Part shown: piece after piece, positions 30,625 through 38,534 of the stretch
Layout of the letters: each line of letters opens with the position of its first letter
Numbering within the stretch: the stretch's first letter is position 1
Assembly: GCA_944376845.1 (NCBI GenBank)
Contig: CALWDZ010000011.1
Location: 1-38,534, forward strand
DNA length: 38,534 bases
Direction: 5' to 3'
Source: an uncultured Clostridia bacterium
GTDB lineage: Bacteria > Bacillota > Clostridia > Christensenellales > UBA1242
The notes under the pieces: generated by a model
What the model saw: only the letters and a program-made list of their open reading frames with translations
What the model was told of the DNA's origin: nothing
The model's database searches: none
Translations under genes and position numbers: made by a program

Positions 30625-31845
30625 ATGGAACTTTTAAATTTAATTGAAAAAATAAAAAATCACCAAGACTTTTCTTATGGCGAAATTGAAAGCGTGATAA
30701 ACAAATATACGCACGATGTAATTACTGACCAAGATTTTTTACCACTAATTGATGCAATATATCACAATAACCTTAGTGATAAATGTCTGTATTTTTTGAC
30801 AAAAGCCATGAAAAATAGTGGTGAAATTCTAGATTTGTCAACACTTGGAAGCACTGTGGACAAGCACTCAACGGGCGGAGTTAGTGACACCACAACAATA
30901 GTTATTGTTCCAGTGCTCGCTTGTCTTGGCACACAAATGCTAAAACTCAGCGGAAGAAGCCTCGGCTTTACTGGTGGAACATGCGACAAACTTGAATGTT
31001 TTAAAGGCTATAAAACAGATATACCGCTAGGCACAGCGTTTGAACTTGTCAAAAAAAATGGCGGTTGTATGATGACTTCCACCGCCACGATTGCCCCCGC
31101 CGACAAAAAAATTTATGCACTTAGAGATAAGACAGACCTTGTAGATAATATTTCACTCATTGCATCCAGTGTTATGAGTAAAAAGTTGGCAACAGGTGCG
31201 GACATTATTGTTTTGGATGTAAAATATGGCGATGGTGCTTTTATGCCAAATAAAAAATCTGCTGTAAGTTTAGGCAAAAAGATGATGATGCTTGCAAAAT
31301 ATGACGGCAAAAAAGCAAAAGTAGTGTATGGAGATATGTCACAGCCACTAGGGTATAACATAGGCACACTGCTTGAATGTATGGAAGCAATTGACATATT
31401 AAAAAATTATAATAAAAATAACCCACTCACCAAAGCATGCATTAAACTTTCTGCCATTTGTCACTCACTAGATAAACACATGCCATATCTTCTTGCAAAG
31501 AAAAGAATGATTAAAGTTATAAAAAACGGCGAAGCACTTGAAAAATTAAAAACAATGGTTGCATCACAAGGCGGTTCGCTTGAACTTTTTGACACACCTT
31601 ACGAAACTCCACAAAAAATTGTTTATGCACAAAAAGATTTAAAAATAAAAGGTTTCAAAACCAAATCTTTAGGCGAAATTATAAATAATTTAAACCATAA
31701 ATACCAAACCAATAAATACGGAATAATAATCTATAACAAAATCGGCGAAAAAGTTAAAAAAGGTGAAAAACTATTTTCACTTTATGCCCCACAGGAAGAA
31801 ATAGAAGAAATATCAAAGCAAATACTTAACTGCTTTGAATTTTGA
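30625..31845 (+). CDS. Pyrimidine-nucleoside (thymidine) phosphorylase
   Basis: I start at the ATG at 30625 (MELLNLIEKI); the longer frame from 30568 would run through the promoter. The 406-residue enzyme splits thymidine and/or uridine with phosphate to give the base and (deoxy)ribose-1-phosphate. Motifs are VDKHSTGGVSD (78-88; the phosphate site, usually GGVGD), GRSLGFTGGTCDKLECFKGY, ADKKIYALRDKTDLVD, SSVMSKKLATGADIIVLDVK and GDGAFM. The C-terminal alpha/beta domain is present but somewhat short (family length about 430-440). It is not in an operon here and no other deo gene is adjacent. Confidence 0.92.
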   Translation: MELLNLIEKIKNHQDFSYGEIESVINKYTHDVITDQDFLPLIDAIYHNNLSDKCLYFLTKAMKNSGEILDLSTLGSTVDKHSTGGVSDTTTIVIVPVLACLGTQMLKLSGRSLGFTGGTCDKLECFKGYKTDIPLGTAFELVKKNGGCMMTSTATIAPADKKIYALRDKTDLVDNISLIASSVMSKKLATGADIIVLDVKYGDGAFMPNKKSAVSLGKKMMMLAKYDGKKAKVVYGDMSQPLGYNIGTLLECMEAIDILKNYNKNNPLTKACIKLSAICHSLDKHMPYLLAKKRMIKVIKNGEALEKLKTMVASQGGSLELFDTPYETPQKIVYAQKDLKIKGFKTKSLGEIINNLNHKYQTNKYGIIIYNKIGEKVKKGEKLFSLYAPQEEIEEISKQILNCFEF

Positions 31846-31878
31846 ATATAAACACACCCCGTCTTTTTGAGCCTTATC

Positions 31879-32275
31879 TTCTGTCATTCTAAGGCTTTTT
31901 CTGTCATTCTGAGGAGCGAAGCGACGTGAGAATCTCATCATCTCGTCATTCTGAGCCAAGGCGAAGAATCTCTTTAACTCAAGAAATCCAGCGGATTTCT
32001 TCCATAGAGTCACGGCAAAACCGCCAACGAAGTACGGTTTTCGTCTGGCCGTGAGAAAGGGCATAAAACAAGCAACAAGCACTACATTTTGCTGTGACCA
32101 CGGCAAAATTGTGCCGAAAGCGCAGTTTTTGCCCAGTGTCATTCTGAGCAACTCCTGTCATTCTGAGCCGAAGGCGAAGAATCTCAAAGAGTAAGAGATG
32201 CTTCCTCTCCGTCAAAGCGGGGAGCGGTCAGGGTGACATAAGGTTGAGATTTCTCGCTACGCTCGAAATGACAAA
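31879..32275. repeat. Cluster of CATTCTGAG-type repeats and hairpins
   Basis: Units occur near 31879, 31902, 31945, 32138 and 32156 on the plus strand (GTCATTCTGAG, often followed by GCGAAGAATCTC), with one inverted unit near 32245 (GAGATTTCTCGCTACGCTC). Between them are a perfect hairpin AAGAAATCC/GGATTTCTT (31981-32001) and a two-part stem CACGGCAAAACCG with CGGTTTT and GCCGTG (32011-32053). No credible gene lies in the 643-bp gap 31846-32488; open frames across it are read-through of repeats. Confidence 0.75.
32076..32148 (+). repeat. Dispersed repeat W, copy 2
   Basis: CAAGCACTACATTTTGC, a diverged middle, then GCAAAATTGTGCCG and AAAGCGCAGTTTTTGCCCA-GTGTCATTCTGAG. It is the same order as copy 1 at 26991-27056, in the opposite orientation. 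Confidence 0.75.
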
Positions 32276-32307
32276 TAATATGCTAGCAATGACACCACCC
32301 AGACCAA

Positions 32308-32342
32308 AAAACACAAAAATAGCCCCGATGACAAGGCATAAA
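32308..32342 (+). repeat. Left-arm fragment of element Z (copy D)
   Basis: AACACAAAAATAGCCCCGAT followed by GACAAGGC matches the left terminus of copy B and then breaks off. Confidence 0.6.
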
Positions 32343-32386
32343 ACAAATTTATAAAAATAGTTAAATTTATGAGGCAAAGTAAATAT

Positions 32387-32515
32387 AAAAACAAAAAAAT
32401 AATCGCAAGGACTAGGCTCGGCGCATTTGGCTCCGCAGGAGTTTAGTTTCCTAAATGACTGTGGAGTCAAGTGCGACAGCAAACGACGTCATTGCGAGTT
32501 ATTTTTTTGTTTTTC
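32387..32515. repeat. Structured element Z, copy C (overlaps the 3' end of the helicase gene)
   Basis: Flanked by AAAACAAAAAAATAA and TTATTTTTTTGTTTTT. The outer stem is AATAATCGCAA with TTGCGAGTTATT. An internal loop has AGGCTCG facing ACAGCAAACGACG. The next stem is GCATTTGGCTCCGCAG with CTGTGGAGTCAAGTGC, then the GGAG/TGAC internal loop and TTTAG-tttc-CTAAA hairpin. Stem sequences differ from copy B but pair equally well. Confidence 0.8.
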
Positions 32516-35500
32516 TAGGAGTTTGGTGATAGACGAGATTACCTGATGTGCATTATGCCACCAGTCCCTTGACCATACACGCACCATATTCCACCCTTTT
32601 TGTGTAAGAAATTGATTTTTGAAAACATCGCGTTCAAGTGTGGACTTGCTTGATGCAATTGCCGTTTGGTCAGTTTCTATACCAAGAAGATATTTATCTT
32701 TTTTGCGGTCATATACTGCGACTGAGATTTTGCTGTTGGAATTTCCAAGATTTATCTCGGTTTTGTAACCAAGTTTGTTGAGTTTTTCGGCAATTTGATT
32801 TTCCATTGGAAGAAGACCAAGTGGCTTTTTGGTCACTATTTGTGAACCACCGCCGACGCTATCTAGTATTACTTTTACTTCGTCATTGTTGCCCGTTGAA
32901 ACTGCACGAACATATGATAAATAACTTCGCAATAGTTTTGGTCCCATAAATTTACTGTTGTCTACTTTTAGTTCTTCTGGCTCTATACTTGTAACCACAT
33001 ATATTTTCTTTTTTGCACGAGTTACTGCAACATTTAAGCGGTTTTCTCCACCTTCGGCAGAGAGTGAACCAAATATTGCATTAACTTTGCCAAATTCATT
33101 TTTTGCATAGGCGATTGAAAATATGATTATATCTCTTTCATCACCTTGCACATTTTCAAGGTTTTTGATAAACAAACTTACATCTTCGCCATTTTCCACA
33201 CGCGAAGTTTCTTTTAAATATAGGCTTCGAAACTCTTCATCAACAAAACATTCTTTGTCAATAAGGTCTTCAATTGCACTTTCTTGCTCAACATTGAAAG
33301 TTATAATTCCTATGGTTTCGCCATTTTTTCTTGTCTTTAGTATATTTTTGACAAGGTCAACAACTTTTTGTGCTTCAACAAGATTTTTTCTATCTCGCCA
33401 AGTGCCGTCAACTAATATACGCTCTATTGGCTTATGCCTAATGTTTTTTGAAATGTTTGGAGCAATTTGAAGAGTGTTATTGTAAAATGCACTGTTGGAA
33501 AAATCTATAAGTTCTTCGTTTTGGCTACGATAGTGATAAGTTATGTTTGTACTTGAAAAACGAGAAACGGCTAGGTCCAAAAGGCTTTCAACTTCAAGTG
33601 CTGCTTGAACAGAATAGTCGACATCATCGTCAACGGTGCTACCCATATAACGCTTCATAAAGGTGGTGGTTGGTCTAAGTTGTTTTGCATCACCTGCAAC
33701 CACTATGGTTTTCCCGCGATAAATTGTTGGAATTGTATTCTCTATAAACACCTGACTTGCCTCATCAAAGAGAACTATGTCGAACATATCTTTTTTAAGT
33801 GGAAGTATTGTAGATACATTTTCTGGAGATAGTAGCCAACAAGGGAAAAGTTTGAAAAGATATTCACCATAAACTTCCATTGTTTTTCTGATTGGCCAAA
33901 AGTTTTGTTTTTTGGAAATTTGGTATAAATAGTCCTTACTTTTTGGTGTGCCATCCATAAGTTTTTGGTATTCTGGGCAAAAACTTTGGAGTGCAATCTT
34001 TTTGCTAACTTCGTTTTGTTTTTGTTTGAGTGTGACAATTCTTGCACGGATATTTTCAAAGTCAACCATTCTAGATAAAATTGCCTTTTGACTATCCTCA
34101 TATTTTACAACTTCGTGGTATATTCTTATTGGAAGTAACTTTTCAAGAGCAAATTTATACTTTGTGTAGTTGCTTGAATTTTTATATGCAAAGTCAAGAA
34201 CTATCTTTTGATTTTTAGAAAGACTGTTGAGTAGCGTCAACACATCACGCTGTTCAATGTAGTTTTCAACGGCATTTAATAAAAGCCTGAGTATTTGGCT
34301 ATTGCCGTTAAGGATGCCATCTATTGCCATTACATAACCGCTATCGGTTAATATGTTTTTTAGAAACTCATAACCCTGAATGTATTCATCCATTGCAGAT
34401 ATTGTGCCTTGGAATGTGTCATAAATCTCATTTTCAACTTTATTCATTTTTGCCTTAGCAAATGGATACATAGGAAATAAAACATAACTTGTTTTAAGCA
34501 TATTGTAAACTTTTGGTTGTTCAAAACGTGCTATCATTTTTGCAAGTGGTTTCATATCCTGATAACTTTTTGCACGAGTGTAATATGTCAAAACTTCACG
34601 CGAATATTTATGGTTTGCAAGGTCAAAAAGTGCCATACGCTCAGAACAAAGGCTTCTTAGCCTTGACTGTGCCATTGCAACATCGTGAACGCTAAGGTCG
34701 CTTTTTAAGTGGTCTATAAATGGATTTTTCTTTTTCTCTTCTACAAAGTTATAATATATTTCGGCCTTATTCTTTTCGTTGACGATTTCCAGTGCCGAAG
34801 AAAGTTCGTCATAATTTAAGTTCATAAGTGCCTTATCTTTTAGCATTGCTTTGTAAATCTGATATTCACCACTCTTCTTCCCTATTTTGAAAGAGTTATA
34901 GTACATAGTTTGAAGCGAAATGCCAAAATTTGTCTTTTGTGTCAACACATCTGAAATGATGTTTAGATTGTTTATCTCATTGTTTAATTTTTGCGTGACA
35001 TCATCGTATTCTTTAAACAAGTTTTCATCATAAGACATATTTTCGGTTACTGTGTGCATTTTGAAACATCTTTCGTAAAAGTTTCGCCTTTCTTTTTCTG
35101 CATCGGTTAAAAACATTGCCTTTTGGTTTAAATTTGCAAGACGGTTAAACACAACTTCCATAGCCGCTTTCTTTTGAGAAACCACCAAAACCCTCTTGCC
35201 TTTGCATATTGCATCTGAAATAACATTGACTATGGTTTGGCTTTTCCCTGTTCCTGGTGGGCCGTAGATGACCATATTGCCCTGTTCATTTACCTTTCTT
35301 ACAACCTGCTCCTGAGCGTAGTCCACGTTGTTTATAAGGTATAAATTTTCACACTTTTGTGGCTTATGTTTAATCTTTTTTGTGTTTAAAAGTTCATTTA
35401 TACTATCGTTTGTAAGATGCTTTTTCTCCAAACTTGAATAGTCTGAATATATGGAGTTTGCAAGACTGCAACGAGCAAGTAAGCATGTATGTTTTACCTC

Positions 35501-36253
35501 TGGTGAATCTAGATTCCCTGGTTCGCCATAGTGATTAAAGTCAAAAACTTTTTTGCGTGGTGAATAGTCTATTTTTATTCCAAAATCTTTGAGATAAGAT
35601 ATAAGTGCAGATATGTCCTTAAAGCGAGTGCCAAGGCAATCATACTCCATATCTAGGTCTTCCAAGTTTAAGTGAAGAGCATCGGCAAATGCAAGAAGTA
35701 GTGCTTTATTTAACTGCACATTTTCACCTGCTTTTGGATAGATGTTTACAGTGTTTTCGTCCACAACATCAATGACCACTGGAAACATAATTAGTGGGGC
35801 TTTAAAGGTGTATGTTTTTAGTGTGCCATAAACAAATGGATAGCATAAAAATAGTTCATATCTACCTGTTTCTTTTTCTATTTCATCAATTTCACGTTTA
35901 AGTGCTTTAAGTGATGTTATTTCGCTTTGCACAACACGCTTGCTATATTCACGCTTTTGACGCTCGTATTTTGCTTTGTCTTTGTCGTTATCAAAAGTTT
36001 TGTCTGGAAATCTTAGCCCAATGTTTGACGCTTTTACAATATCTTCTTTTGTATCCTTGCCAACAAGGTTATACACTACATTTTTGCCGTTCCAAAAAAT
36101 ATCGACAAGCCTATTTAACTTGTCTTGGTCAAAAGTCAAAATTCTGCCTATGTCATAACCGTTTTTCTTGTTGAAAGACTTTAAATACAAACTTCTATTT
36201 TTTCCGCTTATTTCAATAAGTCTTTCTTTGTAATATGTATATATACTTTTCAT
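32489..36253 (-). CDS. Large SF1 helicase with DUF4011-type N-terminus and C-terminal endonuclease-like domain
   Basis: The start is the ATG at 36253 after AAGGATAAAA; the frame extends upstream without a ribosome-binding site. The 1254-residue protein has a DUF4011-like N-terminal domain (1-300), an SF1 helicase core with Walker A GPPGTGKS (331-338), Walker B FDEAS (829-833), GDAKQLRPT (854-862), YHYRSQ (906-911), QGDERD (1036-1041) and VAVTRAK (1075-1081). A long helical insertion (about 400-790) separates the first two motifs. The C-terminal domain (1150-1245; LGIETDQ, LERDVFKNQFLTQKGW, VRVWSRDWW) matches Vsr/MTES_1575-type nucleases. The architecture is common in genome-defence and DNA/RNA-processing proteins; the role here is unproven. 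The last residues (KQKNNSQ) are encoded by element Z copy C. Confidence 0.85.
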   Translation of the reverse strand: MKSIYTYYKERLIEISGKNRSLYLKSFNKKNGYDIGRILTFDQDKLNRLVDIFWNGKNVVYNLVGKDTKEDIVKASNIGLRFPDKTFDNDKDKAKYERQKREYSKRVVQSEITSLKALKREIDEIEKETGRYELFLCYPFVYGTLKTYTFKAPLIMFPVVIDVVDENTVNIYPKAGENVQLNKALLLAFADALHLNLEDLDMEYDCLGTRFKDISALISYLKDFGIKIDYSPRKKVFDFNHYGEPGNLDSPEVKHTCLLARCSLANSIYSDYSSLEKKHLTNDSINELLNTKKIKHKPQKCENLYLINNVDYAQEQVVRKVNEQGNMVIYGPPGTGKSQTIVNVISDAICKGKRVLVVSQKKAAMEVVFNRLANLNQKAMFLTDAEKERRNFYERCFKMHTVTENMSYDENLFKEYDDVTQKLNNEINNLNIISDVLTQKTNFGISLQTMYYNSFKIGKKSGEYQIYKAMLKDKALMNLNYDELSSALEIVNEKNKAEIYYNFVEEKKKNPFIDHLKSDLSVHDVAMAQSRLRSLCSERMALFDLANHKYSREVLTYYTRAKSYQDMKPLAKMIARFEQPKVYNMLKTSYVLFPMYPFAKAKMNKVENEIYDTFQGTISAMDEYIQGYEFLKNILTDSGYVMAIDGILNGNSQILRLLLNAVENYIEQRDVLTLLNSLSKNQKIVLDFAYKNSSNYTKYKFALEKLLPIRIYHEVVKYEDSQKAILSRMVDFENIRARIVTLKQKQNEVSKKIALQSFCPEYQKLMDGTPKSKDYLYQISKKQNFWPIRKTMEVYGEYLFKLFPCWLLSPENVSTILPLKKDMFDIVLFDEASQVFIENTIPTIYRGKTIVVAGDAKQLRPTTTFMKRYMGSTVDDDVDYSVQAALEVESLLDLAVSRFSSTNITYHYRSQNEELIDFSNSAFYNNTLQIAPNISKNIRHKPIERILVDGTWRDRKNLVEAQKVVDLVKNILKTRKNGETIGIITFNVEQESAIEDLIDKECFVDEEFRSLYLKETSRVENGEDVSLFIKNLENVQGDERDIIIFSIAYAKNEFGKVNAIFGSLSAEGGENRLNVAVTRAKKKIYVVTSIEPEELKVDNSKFMGPKLLRSYLSYVRAVSTGNNDEVKVILDSVGGGSQIVTKKPLGLLPMENQIAEKLNKLGYKTEINLGNSNSKISVAVYDRKKDKYLLGIETDQTAIASSKSTLERDVFKNQFLTQKGWNMVRVWSRDWWHNAHQVISSITKLLEKQKNNSQ

Positions 36254-36271
36254 TTTTATCCTTATAAAATA

Positions 36272-36300
36272 AGTATATATTATGTGTAACTTTTTTTCAA
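36272..36300 (-). promoter_or_regulatory. Promoter of the helicase-nuclease gene
   Basis: TTGAAA (36295-36300), a 17-nt spacer and TATACT (36272-36277) lie 18 nt before the ATG at 36253. Confidence 0.65.
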
Positions 36301-36305
36301 GTGTT

Positions 36306-36369
36306 ATAAAAAAGATTTCTCTGTGCTTGATACAACACATATAATGTTTCAAACATAATGAGAAATCTT
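36306..36369 (-). terminator. Terminator of the leucine-rich-repeat protein gene
   Basis: On the minus strand AAGATTTCTC pairs with GAGAAATCTT across a 38-nt loop that contains a smaller ATGTTT/AAACAT hairpin. TTTTTT follows. It lies 28 bp past the stop of the gene at 36398. Confidence 0.75.
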
Positions 36370-36397
36370 AAAATATATATTTAGATGAAGGCTTTTA

Positions 36398-38380
36398 CTA
36401 TATATTTTTTAGCCATAGATTAGTCCTATATTCTTGATATACTTCGTTAGATAATTCGCTCCCTAAAATTGTACCTACATAGCTCGTAAAACCATCTCCT
36501 CCATACACTTCCCAACTTGAAGTTTTATCTTCAAAAGTTACTGATACACCACTATTAAATGCATTTACCCCAATACCTATTACATTAGATGGAATTGTTA
36601 TGGATGTCAAACTATCACAACTACTAAAAGCCGCCCTTGCTATTGCTCTTACACCGGACAAATCAAAAGTAGTTTGGGTTGTGTCTACTTTTATAACATA
36701 CTTTGTGCTTCCGTCTTTGGACAAAGTAATTCCATTTTGGTTTTCATACCAAGGGCAATCTCTAATTGTTCCTGTTAGTACAATAATGTTATTCCCTAAT
36801 TCTACATCAACTAAATTGGTACAGCCAGCGAATGCTGATAAACTTAAAATTTCAACCCCGTTTCCAACCTCAACAGACTCAAGCGAAGTACAACCACTAA
36901 AAGTTCCTGTTGTAATGTTTTTTATGTTGTCAGGAATAATTATATTTTTTAATGTAGTACAATCTCTAAATGCTTGTCCTGCAATTGCACTATATGGTTC
37001 AAGGTCAAAAGTTGTGGCAACATTTTGTGCTTTTAATAAATATTTTGTTCCACTTTCTGTGGTATAAATGCCATTTTGATTTTCTATAATGTTTTGTAAA
37101 AAAGGTATATTCCCAGCAAAAGAAACACCTATATATTCTATAGTATCGGGTAAATTTACATATGTAAGTCCAGTGCAAGCCACAAACATTCCCTCCGAAA
37201 GTCGCGTATTTCCTTCTGCGATATCTACTGATACAAGGTTTTTACAACTACCAAAAGTCCCTGTTCCTAAAAATTTGTTAACTTTTGGGAACAACACAGA
37301 AATCAAATTTGTATTATTACAACAAACATTTTGTATAACATCAAGTTGGTCTGGAAACTTTATATAAGAAAGAGAAGCACATTGGTATAATAAATTTGTT
37401 CCAAGATACCTGACTGTTTCTGGAAGGTTTATGTATCTAAGATTTGAACATCTTGCAAAAGTATAATCGCCAATATATGAAATGGTTTCTGGTAAATATA
37501 TTTCAGAAAGAACTGTAGATTGTTTAAAAATACTTGTAGTTAACCTTTGTCCATCAGCAAAACCTACAACTTGTTGCTCTCCATTTGAACCATTGTATTT
37601 GGATGGCACAATAACTTTACTTGTATTGCTTCCGTTATATTCTGAAATTAAATATCCATCTTTTTCTTCATCGAAAATATAAGTAAAATCGTTTGTTTGT
37701 GCAATGTCATCCAGCGAGCCTTTATCAATGGTGAGATTTACATTATCAAAAGTAAAATCAACAGGCATAGCAGAACTATTTAAAACTAACCCAAAAACAA
37801 ATGTTTTTATAGAAGGTTCTTCTCCTTGCCTTGCTGGAATGTTTTGCATTGTGTTATAAGGAGTTACAATTACATTACTATTCTCTGAATAAAGCGAATC
37901 AATATCAAGCAAAGCATATAAGGAATTTTGTCCGTAATTGCTTATCGTTATTGCAATATAATAAGCGTAAGAACTTACATTTAATTCATATGGTGCAAAT
38001 GTTAAATCTAGTGGGCTCCCCTCAAATTGAGCGGCTCCTTCAATGGCGTTTCCGTTGCCGTTATTGTATGTACTTTGATGGTCTGTATATGTTTGTTTTG
38101 CAAGGTTGACACTCGAAACTGTGTCATCCTGTTCAAGTTTTGTTACAATGTCTTGCATATTTTGAGCCAAATTGGCTTTGCTATCTAACAATGTACTTTC
38201 ACTAGATGCATAAAGTGTAGTATCAACATCAACAAAAACACTATCTGCGACATCATAACTTATATGTCCAGAAAGAGTATATTGTATATTTGTCGCAGCA
38301 TAAACACCATAGCACAGAACTCCTAAACAAAGCGTAAGAATACAAAAAGATAGAAATAACTTTGTTTTTTTCTTTCCCAT
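36398..38380 (-). CDS. Secreted BspA-like leucine-rich-repeat protein
   Basis: I start at the ATG at 38380 (AGGAG five nt upstream); the GTG two codons earlier overlaps that site. The 660-residue protein has an N-terminal signal peptide (KKKTKLFLSF, hydrophobic core to about 28, YAA cleavage region). A beta-rich domain follows (30-230; YTLSGHISYDV, AYYIAITISNYGQNSLYAL). From about 265 come about 14 LRR_5/BspA-type repeats of 22-24 residues (pattern F-x-x-C-x-x-L-x-x-I-x-L-P-x-x-I-x-x-I). No LPxTG motif or terminal membrane anchor is seen. BspA-like proteins often mediate adhesion in host-associated bacteria. Expression probably depends on the G-tract length in its promoter. Confidence 0.88.
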   Translation of the reverse strand: MGKKKTKLFLSFCILTLCLGVLCYGVYAATNIQYTLSGHISYDVADSVFVDVDTTLYASSESTLLDSKANLAQNMQDIVTKLEQDDTVSSVNLAKQTYTDHQSTYNNGNGNAIEGAAQFEGSPLDLTFAPYELNVSSYAYYIAITISNYGQNSLYALLDIDSLYSENSNVIVTPYNTMQNIPARQGEEPSIKTFVFGLVLNSSAMPVDFTFDNVNLTIDKGSLDDIAQTNDFTYIFDEEKDGYLISEYNGSNTSKVIVPSKYNGSNGEQQVVGFADGQRLTTSIFKQSTVLSEIYLPETISYIGDYTFARCSNLRYINLPETVRYLGTNLLYQCASLSYIKFPDQLDVIQNVCCNNTNLISVLFPKVNKFLGTGTFGSCKNLVSVDIAEGNTRLSEGMFVACTGLTYVNLPDTIEYIGVSFAGNIPFLQNIIENQNGIYTTESGTKYLLKAQNVATTFDLEPYSAIAGQAFRDCTTLKNIIIPDNIKNITTGTFSGCTSLESVEVGNGVEILSLSAFAGCTNLVDVELGNNIIVLTGTIRDCPWYENQNGITLSKDGSTKYVIKVDTTQTTFDLSGVRAIARAAFSSCDSLTSITIPSNVIGIGVNAFNSGVSVTFEDKTSSWEVYGGDGFTSYVGTILGSELSNEVYQEYRTNLWLKNI

Positions 38381-38420
38381 ATTCACTCCTTTACTTCCAC
38401 TACTTACTTTTTTGGGAGAA

Positions 38421-38461
38421 CCAAAGGGTATTTACCACCTGCTTTTTGTAATACCCTTTGG
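38421..38461 (-). promoter_or_regulatory. 5' stem-loop in the leucine-rich-repeat mRNA leader
   Basis: A perfect 12-bp inverted repeat (CCAAAGGGTATT at 38421-38432 and AATACCCTTTGG at 38450-38461) begins at the predicted transcript start and ends 40 nt before the ATG. There is no following T-run, so it looks like a 5' stabilising or regulatory stem rather than a terminator. Confidence 0.65.
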
Positions 38462-38469
38462 CTATGAAC

Positions 38470-38502
38470 ATTTTACCCCCCCCCCCCATATAGTTTTGTC
38501 AA
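38470..38502 (-). promoter_or_regulatory. Promoter with a 12-G tract in the spacer, upstream of the leucine-rich-repeat gene
   Basis: On the minus strand TTGACA (38497-38502) is followed by AAACTATAT, then 12 G (38476-38487 as C on the plus strand), then TAAAAT (38470-38475). The spacer is 21 nt, longer than the 17-nt optimum. Loss of about four G would restore it. Such tracts change length by slipped-strand replication. Confidence 0.7.
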
Positions 38503-38534
38503 GCGTTTTTACAAAATTTTTTAAAATTTTTTTA

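Noticed and set aside
31813..32482. Open frames of 78-112 codons (minus) in the phosphorylase-helicase gap
   Set aside because: They run across CATTCTGAG repeats and hairpins without ribosome-binding sites or family resemblance.
36254..36352. Longer N-terminus for the helicase-nuclease
   Set aside because: The extra 33 codons cover the promoter and part of a terminator, while the ATG at 36253 has an AAGGA site.

Overview
The window is AT-rich bacterial DNA that reads with the standard code (TGA is used as a stop). It looks like an uncultured low-GC Gram-positive bacterium of the Bacillota/Clostridia type. The evidence is a T-box leader on thrS, the rpmG-secE-nusG-rplK-rplA order, a type III glutamine synthetase, GlnRS, YugP-type metallopeptidases, BspA-like leucine-rich repeats, and a Firmicutes-style sequence block just ahead of 23S rRNA. 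This assignment is by eye, without any search.

Layout: 1-1928 is the 5' two-thirds of a 23S rRNA gene (minus strand). It has its own promoter and no 16S gene upstream. 2320-10517 is a minus-strand run: thrS (T-box), an RmlA-like nucleotidyltransferase, greA, uppP, a Ca2+-type P-ATPase, a catalytically dead YugP-like membrane protein and a SHOCT membrane protein. 10803-15383 holds a membrane protein, tRNA-Glu, two lipoproteins, a DUF4874/DUF4832 surface protein and a small Rossmann-like protein. 15522-17906 is the rpmG-secE-nusG-rplK-rplA operon. 18018-20979 has a coiled-coil protein, an XRE-type membrane regulator, a methyltransferase and an AAC(6')-like acetyltransferase. 21100-21613 is a 245-bp tandem duplication that left one intact and one truncated tRNA-Leu. 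21709-24714 has two active YugP-type peptidases and an M18 aminopeptidase. 25218-31845 has glnS, a PH-domain protein, a SHOCT membrane protein, glnN-type glutamine synthetase and pyrimidine-nucleoside phosphorylase. 32489-36253 is a large SF1 helicase-nuclease, and 36398-38380 is a secreted leucine-rich-repeat protein.

Most genes are housekeeping (translation, nitrogen assimilation, envelope lipid cycling, proteolysis). The unusual content is regulatory and repetitive. (1) A run of 12 G sits between the -35 and -10 boxes of the leucine-rich-repeat gene, which suggests phase variation. (2) A family of about 130-bp elements folds into a long hairpin whose stems change between copies while pairing is kept, with invariant internal loops; two copies supply the last codons of unrelated genes (glnS and the helicase). 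(3) At least five genes without a Shine-Dalgarno sequence have a -10 box exactly 6 nt before the ATG, which predicts leaderless mRNAs. (4) The 23S gene is unlinked from 16S. (5) One of three YugP paralogues has lost its HExxH motif. Several further repeat families fill the long gaps at 20990-21530, 24715-25217 and 31846-32488.
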